A stretch of 64,000 bases of DNA from Murimonas intestini (GCA_003148945.1 QGGY01000003.1:248001-312000), one strand, 5' to 3'; numbered from the stretch's first letter, positions 1-8,883 are shown. Made by a program: numbers and translations. Notes: generated by a model from the sequence alone, not told the origin.

Positions 1-50
1 ATGACCAGACAGAGAGAAATATATAAAATAAAAGACAGAGGATGTTTAGA

Positions 51-1901
51 ATGTGTGGAATTTGCGGTTTTGTTGGTAAAACACGTGACAGAGAAAATGT
101 ACTAAGTGACATGATGCAGGCGATCATACACAGAGGACCAGATTCAGACGGTAAATATTGTACAGAGGATGCCTGCCTGGGGTTCCGGCGCCTCAGTATC
201 ATTGACTTAAATGAAGGTTCGCAGCCGATGTATAATGAAGAGGAAGACAAGGTGCTGGTGTTCAACGGCGAGATATATAATTATCAGAGCCTGCGGAGCG
301 TTCTTTTGGAAAAGGGCCACAAGTTCCGGAATCATTCAGATTCTGAAGTTTTGCTGCATGGCTATGAAGAGTACAGAGAGAATCTGCTGGATAAACTGCG
401 CGGCATGTTTGCCTTTGCTATCTGGGATGAGAAGGAGCAGAGGCTCTTTGCCGCCAGGGATCCTTTCGGGATAAAGCCTTTTTATTATGCCCTGATTGAC
501 GGATGTTTTGTATTTGCTTCCGAGATAAAAAGCATCCTCAAGTTTCCAGGATATAAAAAGGAGCTTAACGAAGAGGCTCTGGAGCAGTATCTCTCTTTTC
601 AGTACTCAGCCCTACCGGAAACCTTTTTTAAGGGAATATACAAGCTTCTTCCGGGCAGCTATCTGACTTACGAGAACAGGAGACTGGAGATCCATACTTA
701 TTATGATCCTGTACTGACACCTGACAAGAGTCTGAAGGAAGAGGAACTGATCAGGGCGACGGATGAGATCATGGGGGATTCTATAAAGCATCATATGATC
801 AGTGATGTGGAAGTAGGCGCCTTTTTATCCAGCGGTGTGGACTCAAGCCTGGTGGCAGCCAGGTGCGGCGCTAAGAAAACTTTCACAGTGGGATTTTTAG
901 ATGACAGCAGCAAATATAATGAGATACATTTTGCCAAGGAAACGGCTAAAAAACTGAATCTGGAAAACACCAGCAAGGTAGTCTCCAAAGAAGAGTACTG
1001 GGATGCGGTTCCCAAGGTCATGTATTATCTGGACGAGCCTTCAGGTGATGCGGCTGCGGTAGCATTGTACTTTGTAGCCCAGGAAGCAGCTAAACAGGTA
1101 AAGGTAGTGACATCAGGCGAAGGGGCGGACGAGCTGTTCGGCGGATACAATATATATCTGGAGCCTAAGGCTCTGAAATGGATATCATGGGTTCCAAGGC
1201 CGCTGCGCCGGGGAATTGGGAAAGTGGCGGAGAAGCTTCCTGCACATATGAAGGGGCGCAATTACCTGCTCAGAGGAAGTAAAGATGTGGAGGAGCGTTT
1301 TATTGGCAATGCCAATATCTTCTCAGAAAAGGAAAGAAAGAGTATCCTGAAAAATCCGGGCAAAGCAGTCTCGCCAGAAGAACTGCTGCGCAAGAAATAT
1401 AAAAAGATGGAGCGCCAGAGGGATATCAACAAGATGCAGTACATAGACCTTACATGCTGGATGCCGGGTGATATCCTGCAGAAGGCGGACAAGATGAGCA
1501 TGGCGCATTCACTTGAGCTGCGTGTACCGTTTCTGGACAAAGAGGTCTTTGAAGTGGCCAGGAAGATTCCTACAAAGCTTAAGACAAAGCATTATACAAC
1601 AAAGTATATCCTGCGTCAGGCTTCCTGGAAATATCTTCCCAGGGAGACTGCTGATAAGAAAAAACTGGGATTTCCGGTTCCTATCAGAGTATGGCTAAAG
1701 GAAGAAGAGACATATAAGGAAGTAAAAGATACCTTTACGGGGGAAGCTGCGTCTAAATATTTTGAGACAGACAAGCTTGTGGGTCTTCTTGATGCCCACC
1801 GCAGAGGGGAAGCGGATAACAGCCGCAAGATCTGGACCGTATATGCATTCCTTGTATGGTACAGGATCTTTTTTGGCGAAAAGAGTGAGGCAGGGAAATA
1901 A
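51..1901 (+). CDS. asnB: Asparagine synthase (glutamine-hydrolysing)
   Basis: Makes asparagine from aspartate, glutamine and ATP in the cytosol. The protein (616 aa) starts MCGICGF, so Cys2 becomes the N-terminal nucleophile of the class II glutaminase domain (about residues 2-190). The synthetase domain follows, with the pyrophosphate loop SSGVDSS at residues 260-266 and a later SGEGADELFGGY motif. An in-frame ATG lies three codons upstream at 42, but only the ATG at 51 exposes the essential Cys, and AGAGG at 37-41 is well spaced for it. The length is typical of the AsnB family. The upstream leader is outside the window, so regulation cannot be judged. A strong terminator follows. Confidence 0.95.
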   Translation: MCGICGFVGKTRDRENVLSDMMQAIIHRGPDSDGKYCTEDACLGFRRLSIIDLNEGSQPMYNEEEDKVLVFNGEIYNYQSLRSVLLEKGHKFRNHSDSEVLLHGYEEYRENLLDKLRGMFAFAIWDEKEQRLFAARDPFGIKPFYYALIDGCFVFASEIKSILKFPGYKKELNEEALEQYLSFQYSALPETFFKGIYKLLPGSYLTYENRRLEIHTYYDPVLTPDKSLKEEELIRATDEIMGDSIKHHMISDVEVGAFLSSGVDSSLVAARCGAKKTFTVGFLDDSSKYNEIHFAKETAKKLNLENTSKVVSKEEYWDAVPKVMYYLDEPSGDAAAVALYFVAQEAAKQVKVVTSGEGADELFGGYNIYLEPKALKWISWVPRPLRRGIGKVAEKLPAHMKGRNYLLRGSKDVEERFIGNANIFSEKERKSILKNPGKAVSPEELLRKKYKKMERQRDINKMQYIDLTCWMPGDILQKADKMSMAHSLELRVPFLDKEVFEVARKIPTKLKTKHYTTKYILRQASWKYLPRETADKKKLGFPVPIRVWLKEEETYKEVKDTFTGEAASKYFETDKLVGLLDAHRRGEADNSRKIWTVYAFLVWYRIFFGEKSEAGK

Positions 1902-1916
1902 CCGGACTGGTTTATA

Positions 1917-1961
1917 AGATATCAGGGGGCCGTTGCATTTGCAATGGCCCCCTGATATCCT
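1917..1961. terminator. Bidirectional terminator between asnB and the DUF6062 gene
   Basis: A perfect 14-bp inverted repeat (GATATCAGGGGGCC and its complement) surrounds a 13-base loop. It lies between the convergent 3' ends of asnB and the minus-strand DUF6062 gene and abuts the stop codon of the latter. U-tracts are weak, but stem strength and position support termination in both directions. Confidence 0.75.
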
Positions 1962-2707
1962 TATCTGTCAGCTGTGAAAGGAGCATCGGCGGGATAACCG
2001 CCTGCCGCTTTCTGCATACAGCGCTGGATGCTGTCTTTTGAATTCCCCCAGTCCTTGTCCTTGTTCCTGTAGTCATATTTTTCAGTAAACCAGGTGACCT
2101 CCTCTTCGAGACGTTTCATGTTTTCTTCCATCAGACTAAAAAGGATGGGATAAAATTCAGCCTTCTGCTTATCATTCAGCTTATTTTGTCCGCCTGCAGC
2201 CAGTTCTTTGAAATGGTGGAGGCAGAACCCCTTACTCTTCTTAAAAAGTTCCAGAAATTCAGGGTTTTTCTTATAGAGTTCAAAGAAAGTGTCCAGATAC
2301 CTGTCATAATTCTTCTCTATGTAATTACATACATAGCAGCTGTGTTCCTTTTTCTCTATCCAGTCAGAAAGCGGGTTCTCAGACGCCTTGCTCTTTTTAA
2401 AGAGAGAAGTCTTTCCCGGAGAAAATGCTTTTATCTGCTCCTTTAAGTCTTTGTTCAACTTCTTGAAATGAGTGCTCAGGATCAGCGCGCTGCCCAGCCT
2501 GTTTCCGTAGTCATACATCATTTTATAGTGATGACGGCAGAAGCCTGTCTCATCTGTCTCCATCCGGATATCATCTTCCATATAGGCAGATCCCAGGATA
2601 AATGAAATAGCATGCTGTTCCAGTTCCCTCTCAATAAAGCAGAAAGGGCATTCGTCATCCGCCTTGAAAGCATCCATCAAGGGGATTGTATAAAGTGATT
2701 CTTTCAT
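1961..2707 (-). CDS. DUF6062 family protein, possible metal-binding
   Basis: Predicted 248-aa cytosolic protein starting MKESLYTIPLMDAF, a typical DUF6062 beginning. The function is unknown. The start at 2707 is chosen over an in-frame start 24 codons upstream because an ideal GGAGG lies just before it. Two similar units are visible: CPFC near the N-terminus followed by FCRHH, and CYVC followed by FCLHH. This Cys-x-x-Cys...Cys-x-x-His pattern occurs twice and could bind a metal, which is inference. The rest is helical and charged, with no signal peptide or membrane segment. It is transcribed alone, convergent with asnB. Confidence 0.85.
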   Translation of the reverse strand: MKESLYTIPLMDAFKADDECPFCFIERELEQHAISFILGSAYMEDDIRMETDETGFCRHHYKMMYDYGNRLGSALILSTHFKKLNKDLKEQIKAFSPGKTSLFKKSKASENPLSDWIEKKEHSCYVCNYIEKNYDRYLDTFFELYKKNPEFLELFKKSKGFCLHHFKELAAGGQNKLNDKQKAEFYPILFSLMEENMKRLEEEVTWFTEKYDYRNKDKDWGNSKDSIQRCMQKAAGGYPADAPFTADR

Positions 2708-2797
2708 ATTGAACCTCCAGATATTATTTACGCGTAAGTGTATGTCTAATACTATACAGATGTGCCGGCTGATTTGCAAGCAAAAGGTTGTAATAGT

Positions 2798-2960
2798 GTT
2801 ACAGTTCAGCCGTCTGCTGTTCAGCAGCCGTCTGACCTATAACAACGCTTCGCGATGCACACAAAATGCTGTTTACAGCATTTTGGCGCTGCTGCTCTCG
2901 GGATTTTCGTGCATTTTGCACGAAAACACCTCGCGGAACAGTGGAAGGCTGAACTGTTAC
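2798..2960 (+). repeat. Long-form intergenic palindromic repeat, copy 1
   Basis: A 163-bp element bounded by imperfect inverted ends (GTTACAGTTCAGCC at left, its near-complement at right). It contains nested hairpins, including AAAATGCTG/CAGCATTTT around 2865-2886 and TTTTCGTGC/GCACGAAAA around 2904-2926. It is nearly identical to 39824-39986 and related to 56522-56664 and 60226-60324. It has no coding potential of its own; short ORFs across it are shadows repeated at each copy. It fills most of the 336-bp gap between the divergent DUF6062 and rlu genes. Mobility or function is unknown. Confidence 0.85.
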
Positions 2961-2982
2961 GTAATAGCAATAATACACTGGC

Positions 2983-3011
2983 TTGAATATTGGACAAAAA
3001 ATGTGTATACT
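2983..3011 (+). promoter_or_regulatory. Putative sigma-A promoter for rluF-ligA
   Basis: TTGAAT at 2983-2988 and TATACT at 3006-3011 are separated by exactly 17 bp and lie 32 bp before the pseudouridine synthase start, just downstream of the repeat. The match is 4/6 and 5/6 to the consensus. Assignment is by eye only. Confidence 0.5.
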
Positions 3012-3043
3012 GGTAGAATGTCCATGAAAGGAATGAAGAAGAG

Positions 3044-3868
3044 ATGAGAGGCCCAGAAGAAAGGGAATTTACGGACAGGGATATAAACGGGCCTGTCCGG
3101 CTGAATAAATATATAAGTGAGTGCGGAATCTGTTCGAGAAGAGAGGCAGACAGGCTGATCGGAGCAGGTGAGGTGACAGTGGACGGCAGCATTGCCGTGA
3201 GCGGAATGAAAGTGCTGCCGTGCCAGGAGGTAAAGGTAAAAGGAAAGCTGGCCGTCCGTGAGGAAGAGATGGTTATCCTGGCATTCCACAAACCGGCAGG
3301 GGTCGTGTGTACTACAGATAAGAGATGGGGGGATGTGACTGCAGAGGAAGCAGTCGGCTACCACAAGCGTCTGTTTTATGTGGGAAGGCTGGATAAAGAC
3401 TCGGAAGGCCTGCTCCTGATGACAAATGACGGTGAAATACTGAATAAAATTATGAGAGCTGGAAACTATCATGAGAAAGAGTATGAAGTTACAGTTGATA
3501 AACCCATAGATGGGAAGTTCCTGGAGGGGATGGAAAAAGGTGTCCCTATCCTGGATACGGTGACAAGGCCGTGCAGGGTCAGGAAGCTTGGAAAAAACAG
3601 ATTCTCCATTATCCTGACACAGGGACTGAACCGGCAGATACGCAGGATGTGTGAATACTTTGGATACAGAGTTACGAGGCTGGTGCGCACTAGAGTGATG
3701 AACATCCGCCTGGAAGGATTAAAGAGCGGTGAATACAGGGAGGTGACAGGCTCAGAGCTGAGCTGTCTGAAATCTATGCTGAAAGATTCCCGCAGCGGCC
3801 CGCCGTCAGGCAGGCCTGGCCAGAAAAGAAAAATAATGCAAAAGACCGGAGGCAGAAATGGAAAATAA
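3044..3868 (+). CDS. rluF: 23S rRNA pseudouridine synthase, RsuA/RluB/RluF family
   Basis: Predicted to convert a specific uridine in 23S rRNA to pseudouridine. The 274-aa protein has an N-terminal S4 RNA-binding domain (about 18-65, starting VRLNKYISECGICSRREAD) and a catalytic domain with the family motif GRLDKDSEGLLL. D117 of GRLD is the expected catalytic aspartate. A basic tail (about 245-274) ends the protein. AAAGGA at 3027-3032 precedes the ATG. The 3' end overlaps ligA by 11 bp, so the two are probably translationally coupled. Exact target position (RluB-, RluE- or RluF-like) cannot be settled by reading; the RluF-like name is the usual one in Clostridia. Confidence 0.88.
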   Translation: MRGPEEREFTDRDINGPVRLNKYISECGICSRREADRLIGAGEVTVDGSIAVSGMKVLPCQEVKVKGKLAVREEEMVILAFHKPAGVVCTTDKRWGDVTAEEAVGYHKRLFYVGRLDKDSEGLLLMTNDGEILNKIMRAGNYHEKEYEVTVDKPIDGKFLEGMEKGVPILDTVTRPCRVRKLGKNRFSIILTQGLNRQIRRMCEYFGYRVTRLVRTRVMNIRLEGLKSGEYREVTGSELSCLKSMLKDSRSGPPSGRPGQKRKIMQKTGGRNGK

Positions 3869-5813
3869 GCTTCAGAGAATGAAGGAGTTAGCAGGCCTGT
3901 TAAGCGAGGCTGCAAAGGCATATTATCAGGAAGACAGAGAGATCATGAGCAATTATGAATACGATAAGCTCTATGACGAACTGCAGATGCTGGAGGAGGA
4001 GACAGGGACAGTACTGACAGGAAGCCCTACAATGAAGGTTGGCTATGAGTCAGTTGATGAACTCCCCAAGGAACGCCATGAGAGGCCTATGCTGTCTCTT
4101 GACAAGACGAAGGATGTGGCTGTTTTAAAAGAATTTGTTGACGGACAGAAGACACTGATATCCTGGAAACTGGACGGCCTTACCGTAGTACTGACATACA
4201 GGGGCGGAGAGCTTGCCAAGGCAGTTACAAGGGGAAACGGTGAGGTTGGAGAGGTCATCACAAATAATGCCCGGGTGTTCAGAAATATACCTCTTTCAAT
4301 ACCTTTTAAGGGTGAACTTGTCCTGAGAGGGGAGGCGGTCATTTCCTATTCTGATTTTAAGGAGATAAATGAAGAGATAGAGGATGTGGATGCTAAATAC
4401 AAGAACCCCAGAAATCTCTGCAGCGGTTCTGTGAGGCAGCTGAATAATGAGATCACGGCAAAGAGAAAGGTACAGTTCTTTGCATTTTCTCTTGTGAGGG
4501 CAGAGGGCCAGGAATTTGAAAATTCCAGGGAATGCCAGTTTGAGTGGCTTCGGAGGATGGGCTTTGATGTAGTGGAGTACAAAGTGGCTTCAGCGGAGAA
4601 TCTGGAGGAAACTGTGGAGTGGTTTTCTGAGAGGATAGCAGAAAATGACATCCCCTCCGACGGCCTTGTGGCAGTTTATGATGATATAGCTTACGGACAG
4701 TCACTGGGAAGCACTGCCAAGTTTCCAAGGGATTCCTTTGCCTTTAAGTGGGCGGATGAGATCAGGGATACCCATCTGCTGGAGATCGAATGGAGTCCGT
4801 CCAGGACAGGGCTGATCAATCCGGTGGCTATATTTGAACCGGTAGAGCTGGAAGGGACGACGGTGAGCCGTGCCAGCGTCCATAATCTGAGCATTATGAA
4901 GGGGCTTGAACTGGGGCTGGGGGATACGGTGCAGGTCTACAAGGCTAATATGATCATTCCCCAGATAGCAGAAAACCTGACCCGCAGCAATAATATAGAG
5001 ATTCCTGATAAATGTCCCGTATGCGGGCATGAGACCCAGATCAAGAACCTTAACGGCGTGGAGACACTGTACTGTCCGAATGATTCCTGTCTGGCTAAGC
5101 AGCTCAAGCTGCTGACTTTATTCGTGAGCCGCAATGCAATGAATATTGATGGCCTTTCAGAGGCCACGCTGGAAAAATTTATTGCCAGGGGCTACATCCG
5201 GGAATTTGCTGATATCTTCAAGATAGGCAGATACCGGGAAGAGATCATGGAGATGGAGGGATTTGGGGAGAAATCCTACAGCAACCTGGCTGAGAGCATT
5301 GAGCGTGCCAGGATGACAACTTTGCCCAGGCTGATCTACGGTCTGGGGATCTCCAATATCGGCGTGGCGAATGCAAAGATGATATGCAGGGCATTTGACT
5401 ATGACCTGGAGAAGATCAGGAATTCAAGCCCCGAAGAGCTTTCTGAGATAGACGGGATCGGGGAAGTGATCGGCAGGGCATTTTCTGATTATTTTAAAGA
5501 TGAGGAGAACAGCCTGCATCTGGATCACCTCCTGGCTGAACTGGAGATTGAGAAGCCTGAGTCAGAAGAGGGGGAGCAGGTGCTGCAGGGACTGAATTTC
5601 GTAATTACAGGCAGCGTGGAGCATTTTGCAAACAGGGATGAGGCGAAAGCTCTTATTGAAGAAAAAGGGGGAAAAGTCACAGGCAGCGTAACGTCAAAAA
5701 CGAATTATCTGATCAATAATGATGCGGCGTCTAATTCATCAAAGAACAGGAAAGCAAAGGAACTGGGGATTCCTATCATTTCTGAAGAAGAATTTCTGCA
5801 GATGATAAGATAA
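3858..5813 (+). CDS. ligA: NAD-dependent DNA ligase
   Basis: Seals nicks in duplex DNA during replication and repair using NAD as cofactor. The 651-aa protein has the usual order: N-terminal Ia region with YxxxD (about 22-45), adenylation domain with the active-site motif K104-L-D-G, OB fold, Cys4 zinc finger (C386, C389, C406, C411), helix-hairpin-helix repeats (about 420-560, several GIG/GFG motifs) and a C-terminal BRCT domain (about 576-651). It overlaps the 3' end of the pseudouridine synthase gene by 11 bp. Nothing appears missing and the length is typical. Confidence 0.95.
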   Translation: MENKLQRMKELAGLLSEAAKAYYQEDREIMSNYEYDKLYDELQMLEEETGTVLTGSPTMKVGYESVDELPKERHERPMLSLDKTKDVAVLKEFVDGQKTLISWKLDGLTVVLTYRGGELAKAVTRGNGEVGEVITNNARVFRNIPLSIPFKGELVLRGEAVISYSDFKEINEEIEDVDAKYKNPRNLCSGSVRQLNNEITAKRKVQFFAFSLVRAEGQEFENSRECQFEWLRRMGFDVVEYKVASAENLEETVEWFSERIAENDIPSDGLVAVYDDIAYGQSLGSTAKFPRDSFAFKWADEIRDTHLLEIEWSPSRTGLINPVAIFEPVELEGTTVSRASVHNLSIMKGLELGLGDTVQVYKANMIIPQIAENLTRSNNIEIPDKCPVCGHETQIKNLNGVETLYCPNDSCLAKQLKLLTLFVSRNAMNIDGLSEATLEKFIARGYIREFADIFKIGRYREEIMEMEGFGEKSYSNLAESIERARMTTLPRLIYGLGISNIGVANAKMICRAFDYDLEKIRNSSPEELSEIDGIGEVIGRAFSDYFKDEENSLHLDHLLAELEIEKPESEEGEQVLQGLNFVITGSVEHFANRDEAKALIEEKGGKVTGSVTSKTNYLINNDAASNSSKNRKAKELGIPIISEEEFLQMIR

Positions 5814-5934
5814 CCGAGCTATTCATCAGGTCTGTGCATTTACAAGACAGCATATATCGGAAACCGCCCAGGTCAGGTGAGCGGGTCTGGCTTTGGCCCG
5901 CTGTCCGCGGGAATATAGGATAAGAGGAATCAGG

Positions 5935-7521
5935 ATGAGTGAAAAGATAAAGATAAATAAGCAGGCTACCATAGAAAAAGGGAAAAAAGGCTTTTTTGGC
6001 CTTGTATACGGGAGAACGGCTGTAGTAGTCCTTCTGCTGGTATTGCAGGTGATCATACTCATGGCAGGCTTTTTCTGGCTGGGTGAGTACATGTACTATA
6101 TATACGGAGGAGTTACAGCCCTGGCTGTGCTTCTTGTATTGTTCATTATAAATAAACGGGAAAATCCTGCATTTAAGCTGGTATGGATCATTCTCATACT
6201 GCTGGTGCCGGTATTCGGAGCCATGCTCTATCTCTTCGTAGAGCTTCAGATAGGGACGAAGTGGATGAATGCCAGGATACAGAAGCTCCACCAGCAGATG
6301 AGAAGATATACGGTCCAGGACCAGGTGGTAGCGCAGAATCTGGAGAGAGAGAATCAGCAGGTGGCACATCTGGCGAACTATATTAACCGATTTGGGGGGT
6401 ATCCGGCTTACCAGAATACTTCGGCTAAGTTCTTTCCGATTGGGGAGGATAAATTCAAGGAGATGGTGATACAGCTGGAAAAGGCTGAGAAATTTATTTT
6501 CCTGGAGTACTTCATTATCCACGAGGGTTATATGTTAAATACAGTGGTGGATATATTGAAAAAGAAGGTTAAGCAGGGAGTGGAAGTGAGATTTATGTAC
6601 GATGGGATGTGCAGTCTCGCCCTCATGCCCTACAGATATCCGGAGGAGCTGGAAAAGTACGGGATACAGTGCAGGATGTTTTCACCTGTGAAGCCGGCGC
6701 TGTCCACCCACCAGAACAACAGGGACCACAGAAAAGTTCTTGTAATAGACGGGCGTGTGGCATTTACAGGAGGCGTTAACCTGGCAGATGAGTATATTAA
6801 CCAGAAAGTCAGGTTCGGCCACTGGAAGGATACAGCTATCATGATCGAGGGAGACGCAGTGCGCAGCTTCACGCTCATGTTCCTGGAAATGTGGAATCTG
6901 GATAAATATAAAGTGATAGAGGATTATGATAAATATCTGAGTGTGAATTTTCAGAAGACCCCTGATGCGGGGGACGGCTTTGTGATCCCTTACGGTGATA
7001 ATCCTCTGGACAGAGAGCCTGTGGGTGAGCTTGTCTATATGGATATCCTGAATACGGCCAACAGGTATGTACATATCATGACGCCGTACCTGGTGCTGGA
7101 CAATGAGATGATGACGGCCCTGACATACGCCGCCAAGCGGGGTGTGGAGATCATTATCATTATGCCTCACATTCCGGATAAATGGTATGCGTTTGTCCTG
7201 GCCAAGACTTACTATAATGAACTTCTGGATGCAGGTGTCCATATCTACGAATATACACCGGGCTTTGTACATGCCAAGGGCTTTATATCTGATGATGTGA
7301 AGGCTGTGGTTGGAACTATTAATCTGGATTTCAGGAGCCTGTACCTGCATTTTGAGGATGCGGTATATATGTATAAAAATTCCGCTGTGGCTGATGTGGA
7401 AAGAGATTTCCAGGAGACACTCAAAAAGTGCCAGAAGATAACACAGGAGGATTATAAGAAGCAGAAGCTGTTCAATAAGCTGGCGGGAAGGGTGCTGAGA
7501 CTTTTGGCGCCGCTGATGTAG
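5935..7521 (+). CDS. cls: Cardiolipin synthase, phospholipase D type
   Basis: Joins two phosphatidylglycerol molecules into cardiolipin at the membrane. The start at 5935 (MSEKIKIN) is preferred over an in-frame start at 5893 because AGAGGA at 5923-5928 is ideally spaced. The 528-aa protein has three hydrophobic segments near the N-terminus (about 29-48, 55-72, 82-101) and two PLD HxKxxxxD motifs: HRKVLVID from H265 and HAKGFISD from H446. Both are intact. It follows ligA by 121 bp, and a bidirectional terminator separates it from metA. Confidence 0.93.
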   Translation: MSEKIKINKQATIEKGKKGFFGLVYGRTAVVVLLLVLQVIILMAGFFWLGEYMYYIYGGVTALAVLLVLFIINKRENPAFKLVWIILILLVPVFGAMLYLFVELQIGTKWMNARIQKLHQQMRRYTVQDQVVAQNLERENQQVAHLANYINRFGGYPAYQNTSAKFFPIGEDKFKEMVIQLEKAEKFIFLEYFIIHEGYMLNTVVDILKKKVKQGVEVRFMYDGMCSLALMPYRYPEELEKYGIQCRMFSPVKPALSTHQNNRDHRKVLVIDGRVAFTGGVNLADEYINQKVRFGHWKDTAIMIEGDAVRSFTLMFLEMWNLDKYKVIEDYDKYLSVNFQKTPDAGDGFVIPYGDNPLDREPVGELVYMDILNTANRYVHIMTPYLVLDNEMMTALTYAAKRGVEIIIIMPHIPDKWYAFVLAKTYYNELLDAGVHIYEYTPGFVHAKGFISDDVKAVVGTINLDFRSLYLHFEDAVYMYKNSAVADVERDFQETLKKCQKITQEDYKKQKLFNKLAGRVLRLLAPLM

Positions 7522-7525
7522 AAAG

Positions 7526-7571
7526 AAAAATGACGGAAAAGCCATGAAAACAGGCATTTCCGTCATTTTTG
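7526..7571. terminator. Bidirectional terminator between cls and metA
   Basis: AAAAATGACGGAAA is followed, after a 17-base loop, by its exact complement. The A-run and T-run flanks provide a U-tract in either direction. It lies between the convergent ends of cls and metA. Confidence 0.88.
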
Positions 7572-7578
7572 TAATTAT

Positions 7579-8526
7579 TCAGCCTTCAGATGATTTCTTA
7601 GTATTAAAGTCAGGCGTCCCGTGGAGATCATAGGGGGTAGTCTGATATACGTAATAATTCAGCCAGTTGGTGTAGAGATTGTTGGCGTGGGAACGCCATA
7701 AGAGCAGGGGCTTATTTTCAGGATCATTATCCGCATAATAATTTTTAGGCAGCTGGATATCCAGCCCTTTTCCCTTATCTCTCTTATATTCTCCGTCCAG
7801 TGTGACCCTGTCGTATTCCGGATGGCCCATCACGAATATCCTGCGGCCTTCATTTGCCATGCCCAGGAAGAAGCCTGCTTCCTCCGATTCTGCAAGGATA
7901 GTGATATTGCTGCATGCGCGGATATCTTCGATAGGTACTTCAGTATGTCTGGAATGGGGGGCCAGAAACATATCATCAAACCCTCTGACAAGGGGGATTT
8001 TCCTGTTGAGGACCTTATGCCAGAACAGGCCGAACATCTTGTGGTCCAGAGGTTTCTTCTGAAGGCCGTAGTGGTAATAAAGGCCTGCCTGGGCCGCCCA
8101 GCACAGATAAATAGTAGAAGTGACATTCCGGTCACTCCATTCCATCACCTTTGTCAGCTCATTCCAGTAATCCACATCTTCAAATTCCATATTTTCAACA
8201 GGAGCCCCGGTGATGATCATACCATCGAATTTAAGGTCTTTCACCTGGTCGAATTCAATGTAAAATTTATTCAGATGGCTGGTGGAGGTATTTTTAGACT
8301 CATGAGTGCTCATAGTCATAAAAGTAACATCCACTTGGAGAGGAGTGTTGGAGAGGGAACGAAGCAGCTGCAGTTCTGTCTCCTCCTTGAGCGGCATCAG
8401 GTTCAGTATCAGTATCTGGATAGGACGTATATCCTGGTGAACAGCCCTGTTTTCATCCATTACAAATATATTCTCACGTTCCAGTATTTCTTTTGCTGGC
8501 AAATCACTTTGTACTCTAATCGGCAT
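7579..8526 (-). CDS. metA: Homoserine O-acyltransferase (MetA family, probably O-acetyl)
   Basis: First committed step of methionine synthesis: acylates the homoserine hydroxyl. The start is set at the ATG at 8526 (MPIRV), the conserved family N-terminus; an upstream GTG at 8535 overlaps the AAGGGG ribosome binding site. The 315-aa protein carries the catalytic C142 (YLCWAAQAG) and the GHPEYD motif with the catalytic His and Glu. Position 111 is Glu (GAPVE). In characterised MetA enzymes Glu111 favours acetyl-CoA and Gly111 succinyl-CoA, so this is probably an acetyltransferase despite the common succinyltransferase name. No S-box or T-box leader was recognised upstream. Confidence 0.93.
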   Translation of the reverse strand: MPIRVQSDLPAKEILERENIFVMDENRAVHQDIRPIQILILNLMPLKEETELQLLRSLSNTPLQVDVTFMTMSTHESKNTSTSHLNKFYIEFDQVKDLKFDGMIITGAPVENMEFEDVDYWNELTKVMEWSDRNVTSTIYLCWAAQAGLYYHYGLQKKPLDHKMFGLFWHKVLNRKIPLVRGFDDMFLAPHSRHTEVPIEDIRACSNITILAESEEAGFFLGMANEGRRIFVMGHPEYDRVTLDGEYKRDKGKGLDIQLPKNYYADNDPENKPLLLWRSHANNLYTNWLNYYVYQTTPYDLHGTPDFNTKKSSEG

Positions 8527-8555
8527 TATTTTCACCCCTTAATAAATATAGAGAT

Positions 8556-8585
8556 AGTATAACACATGATTGGGTTTTCATGGAA
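8556..8585 (-). promoter_or_regulatory. Putative extended -10 promoter for metA
   Basis: On the minus strand TATACT (8556-8561) is preceded by TGT, forming an extended -10. A weak -35 (TTCCAT, 8580-8585) lies 18 bp away. It sits 30 bp before the metA start. Confidence 0.4.
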
Positions 8586-8644
8586 GTATAAAATAATAGT
8601 ACAAGTGTGCGCGGACGGGCGACAGCTGAATAGATACAAATAAT

Positions 8645-8776
8645 GTAACTGTTCAGTACCTTCACAGTTACATGCAAAAATCCATTTGTAATCGCCTCCG
8701 GCGATGGGATTTTTTCACCCTTGAATCATTTTCTTACGGTCTGTGCAGTAAATGCACAGACCTGCTGAATAGTTAC
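8645..8776. repeat. Short-form intergenic palindromic repeat, full copy
   Basis: A 132-bp element with ends GTAACTGTTCAG and CTGAATAGTTAC, so it shares its termini with the long-form repeat but has a different interior. A perfect stem GGTCTGTGCA/TGCACAGACC lies at 8738-8762 and a smaller hairpin (ATCGCC...GGCGAT) at about 8690-8706. It occupies the centre of the 357-bp gap between divergent metA and the GH35 run. No convincing sigma-A promoter for the downstream run was found in the remaining 107 bp, although TATAAT occurs at 8832-8837. Confidence 0.75.
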
Positions 8777-8883
8777 CAAATAATTTACATATTTCTCTGT
8801 GTATTCTTCATGGTATTATCAGGAATATTTTTATAATATTATGACAGGCAGCAGAAAAAGGCAGATGTAAGGAGAATAAAAGA

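Noticed and set aside
2798-2960. CRISPR or tRNA-like interpretation of the structured repeat
   Set aside because: There is no regular repeat-spacer pattern and no cloverleaf with an anticodon arm; the hairpins are nested inverted repeats with shared ends.
2709-3047. 112-codon plus-strand ORF across the repeat
   Set aside because: It runs through the structured repeat and recurs in part at 39909-40112 simply because the repeat is duplicated. No ribosome binding site or protein-like composition.
5879-5901. GC-rich hairpin AGCGGG/CCCGCT between ligA and cls as a terminator
   Set aside because: Stem of six pairs with no T-run afterwards; too weak to call.
7822-8562. 246-codon plus-strand ORF opposite metA
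   Set aside because: Antisense shadow of metA, whose catalytic motifs are intact on the other strand.
8800-8840. Promoter for the GH35 run
   Set aside because: TATAAT is present at 8832-8837 but no acceptable -35 lies at 16-18 bp, so it was not listed as a feature.
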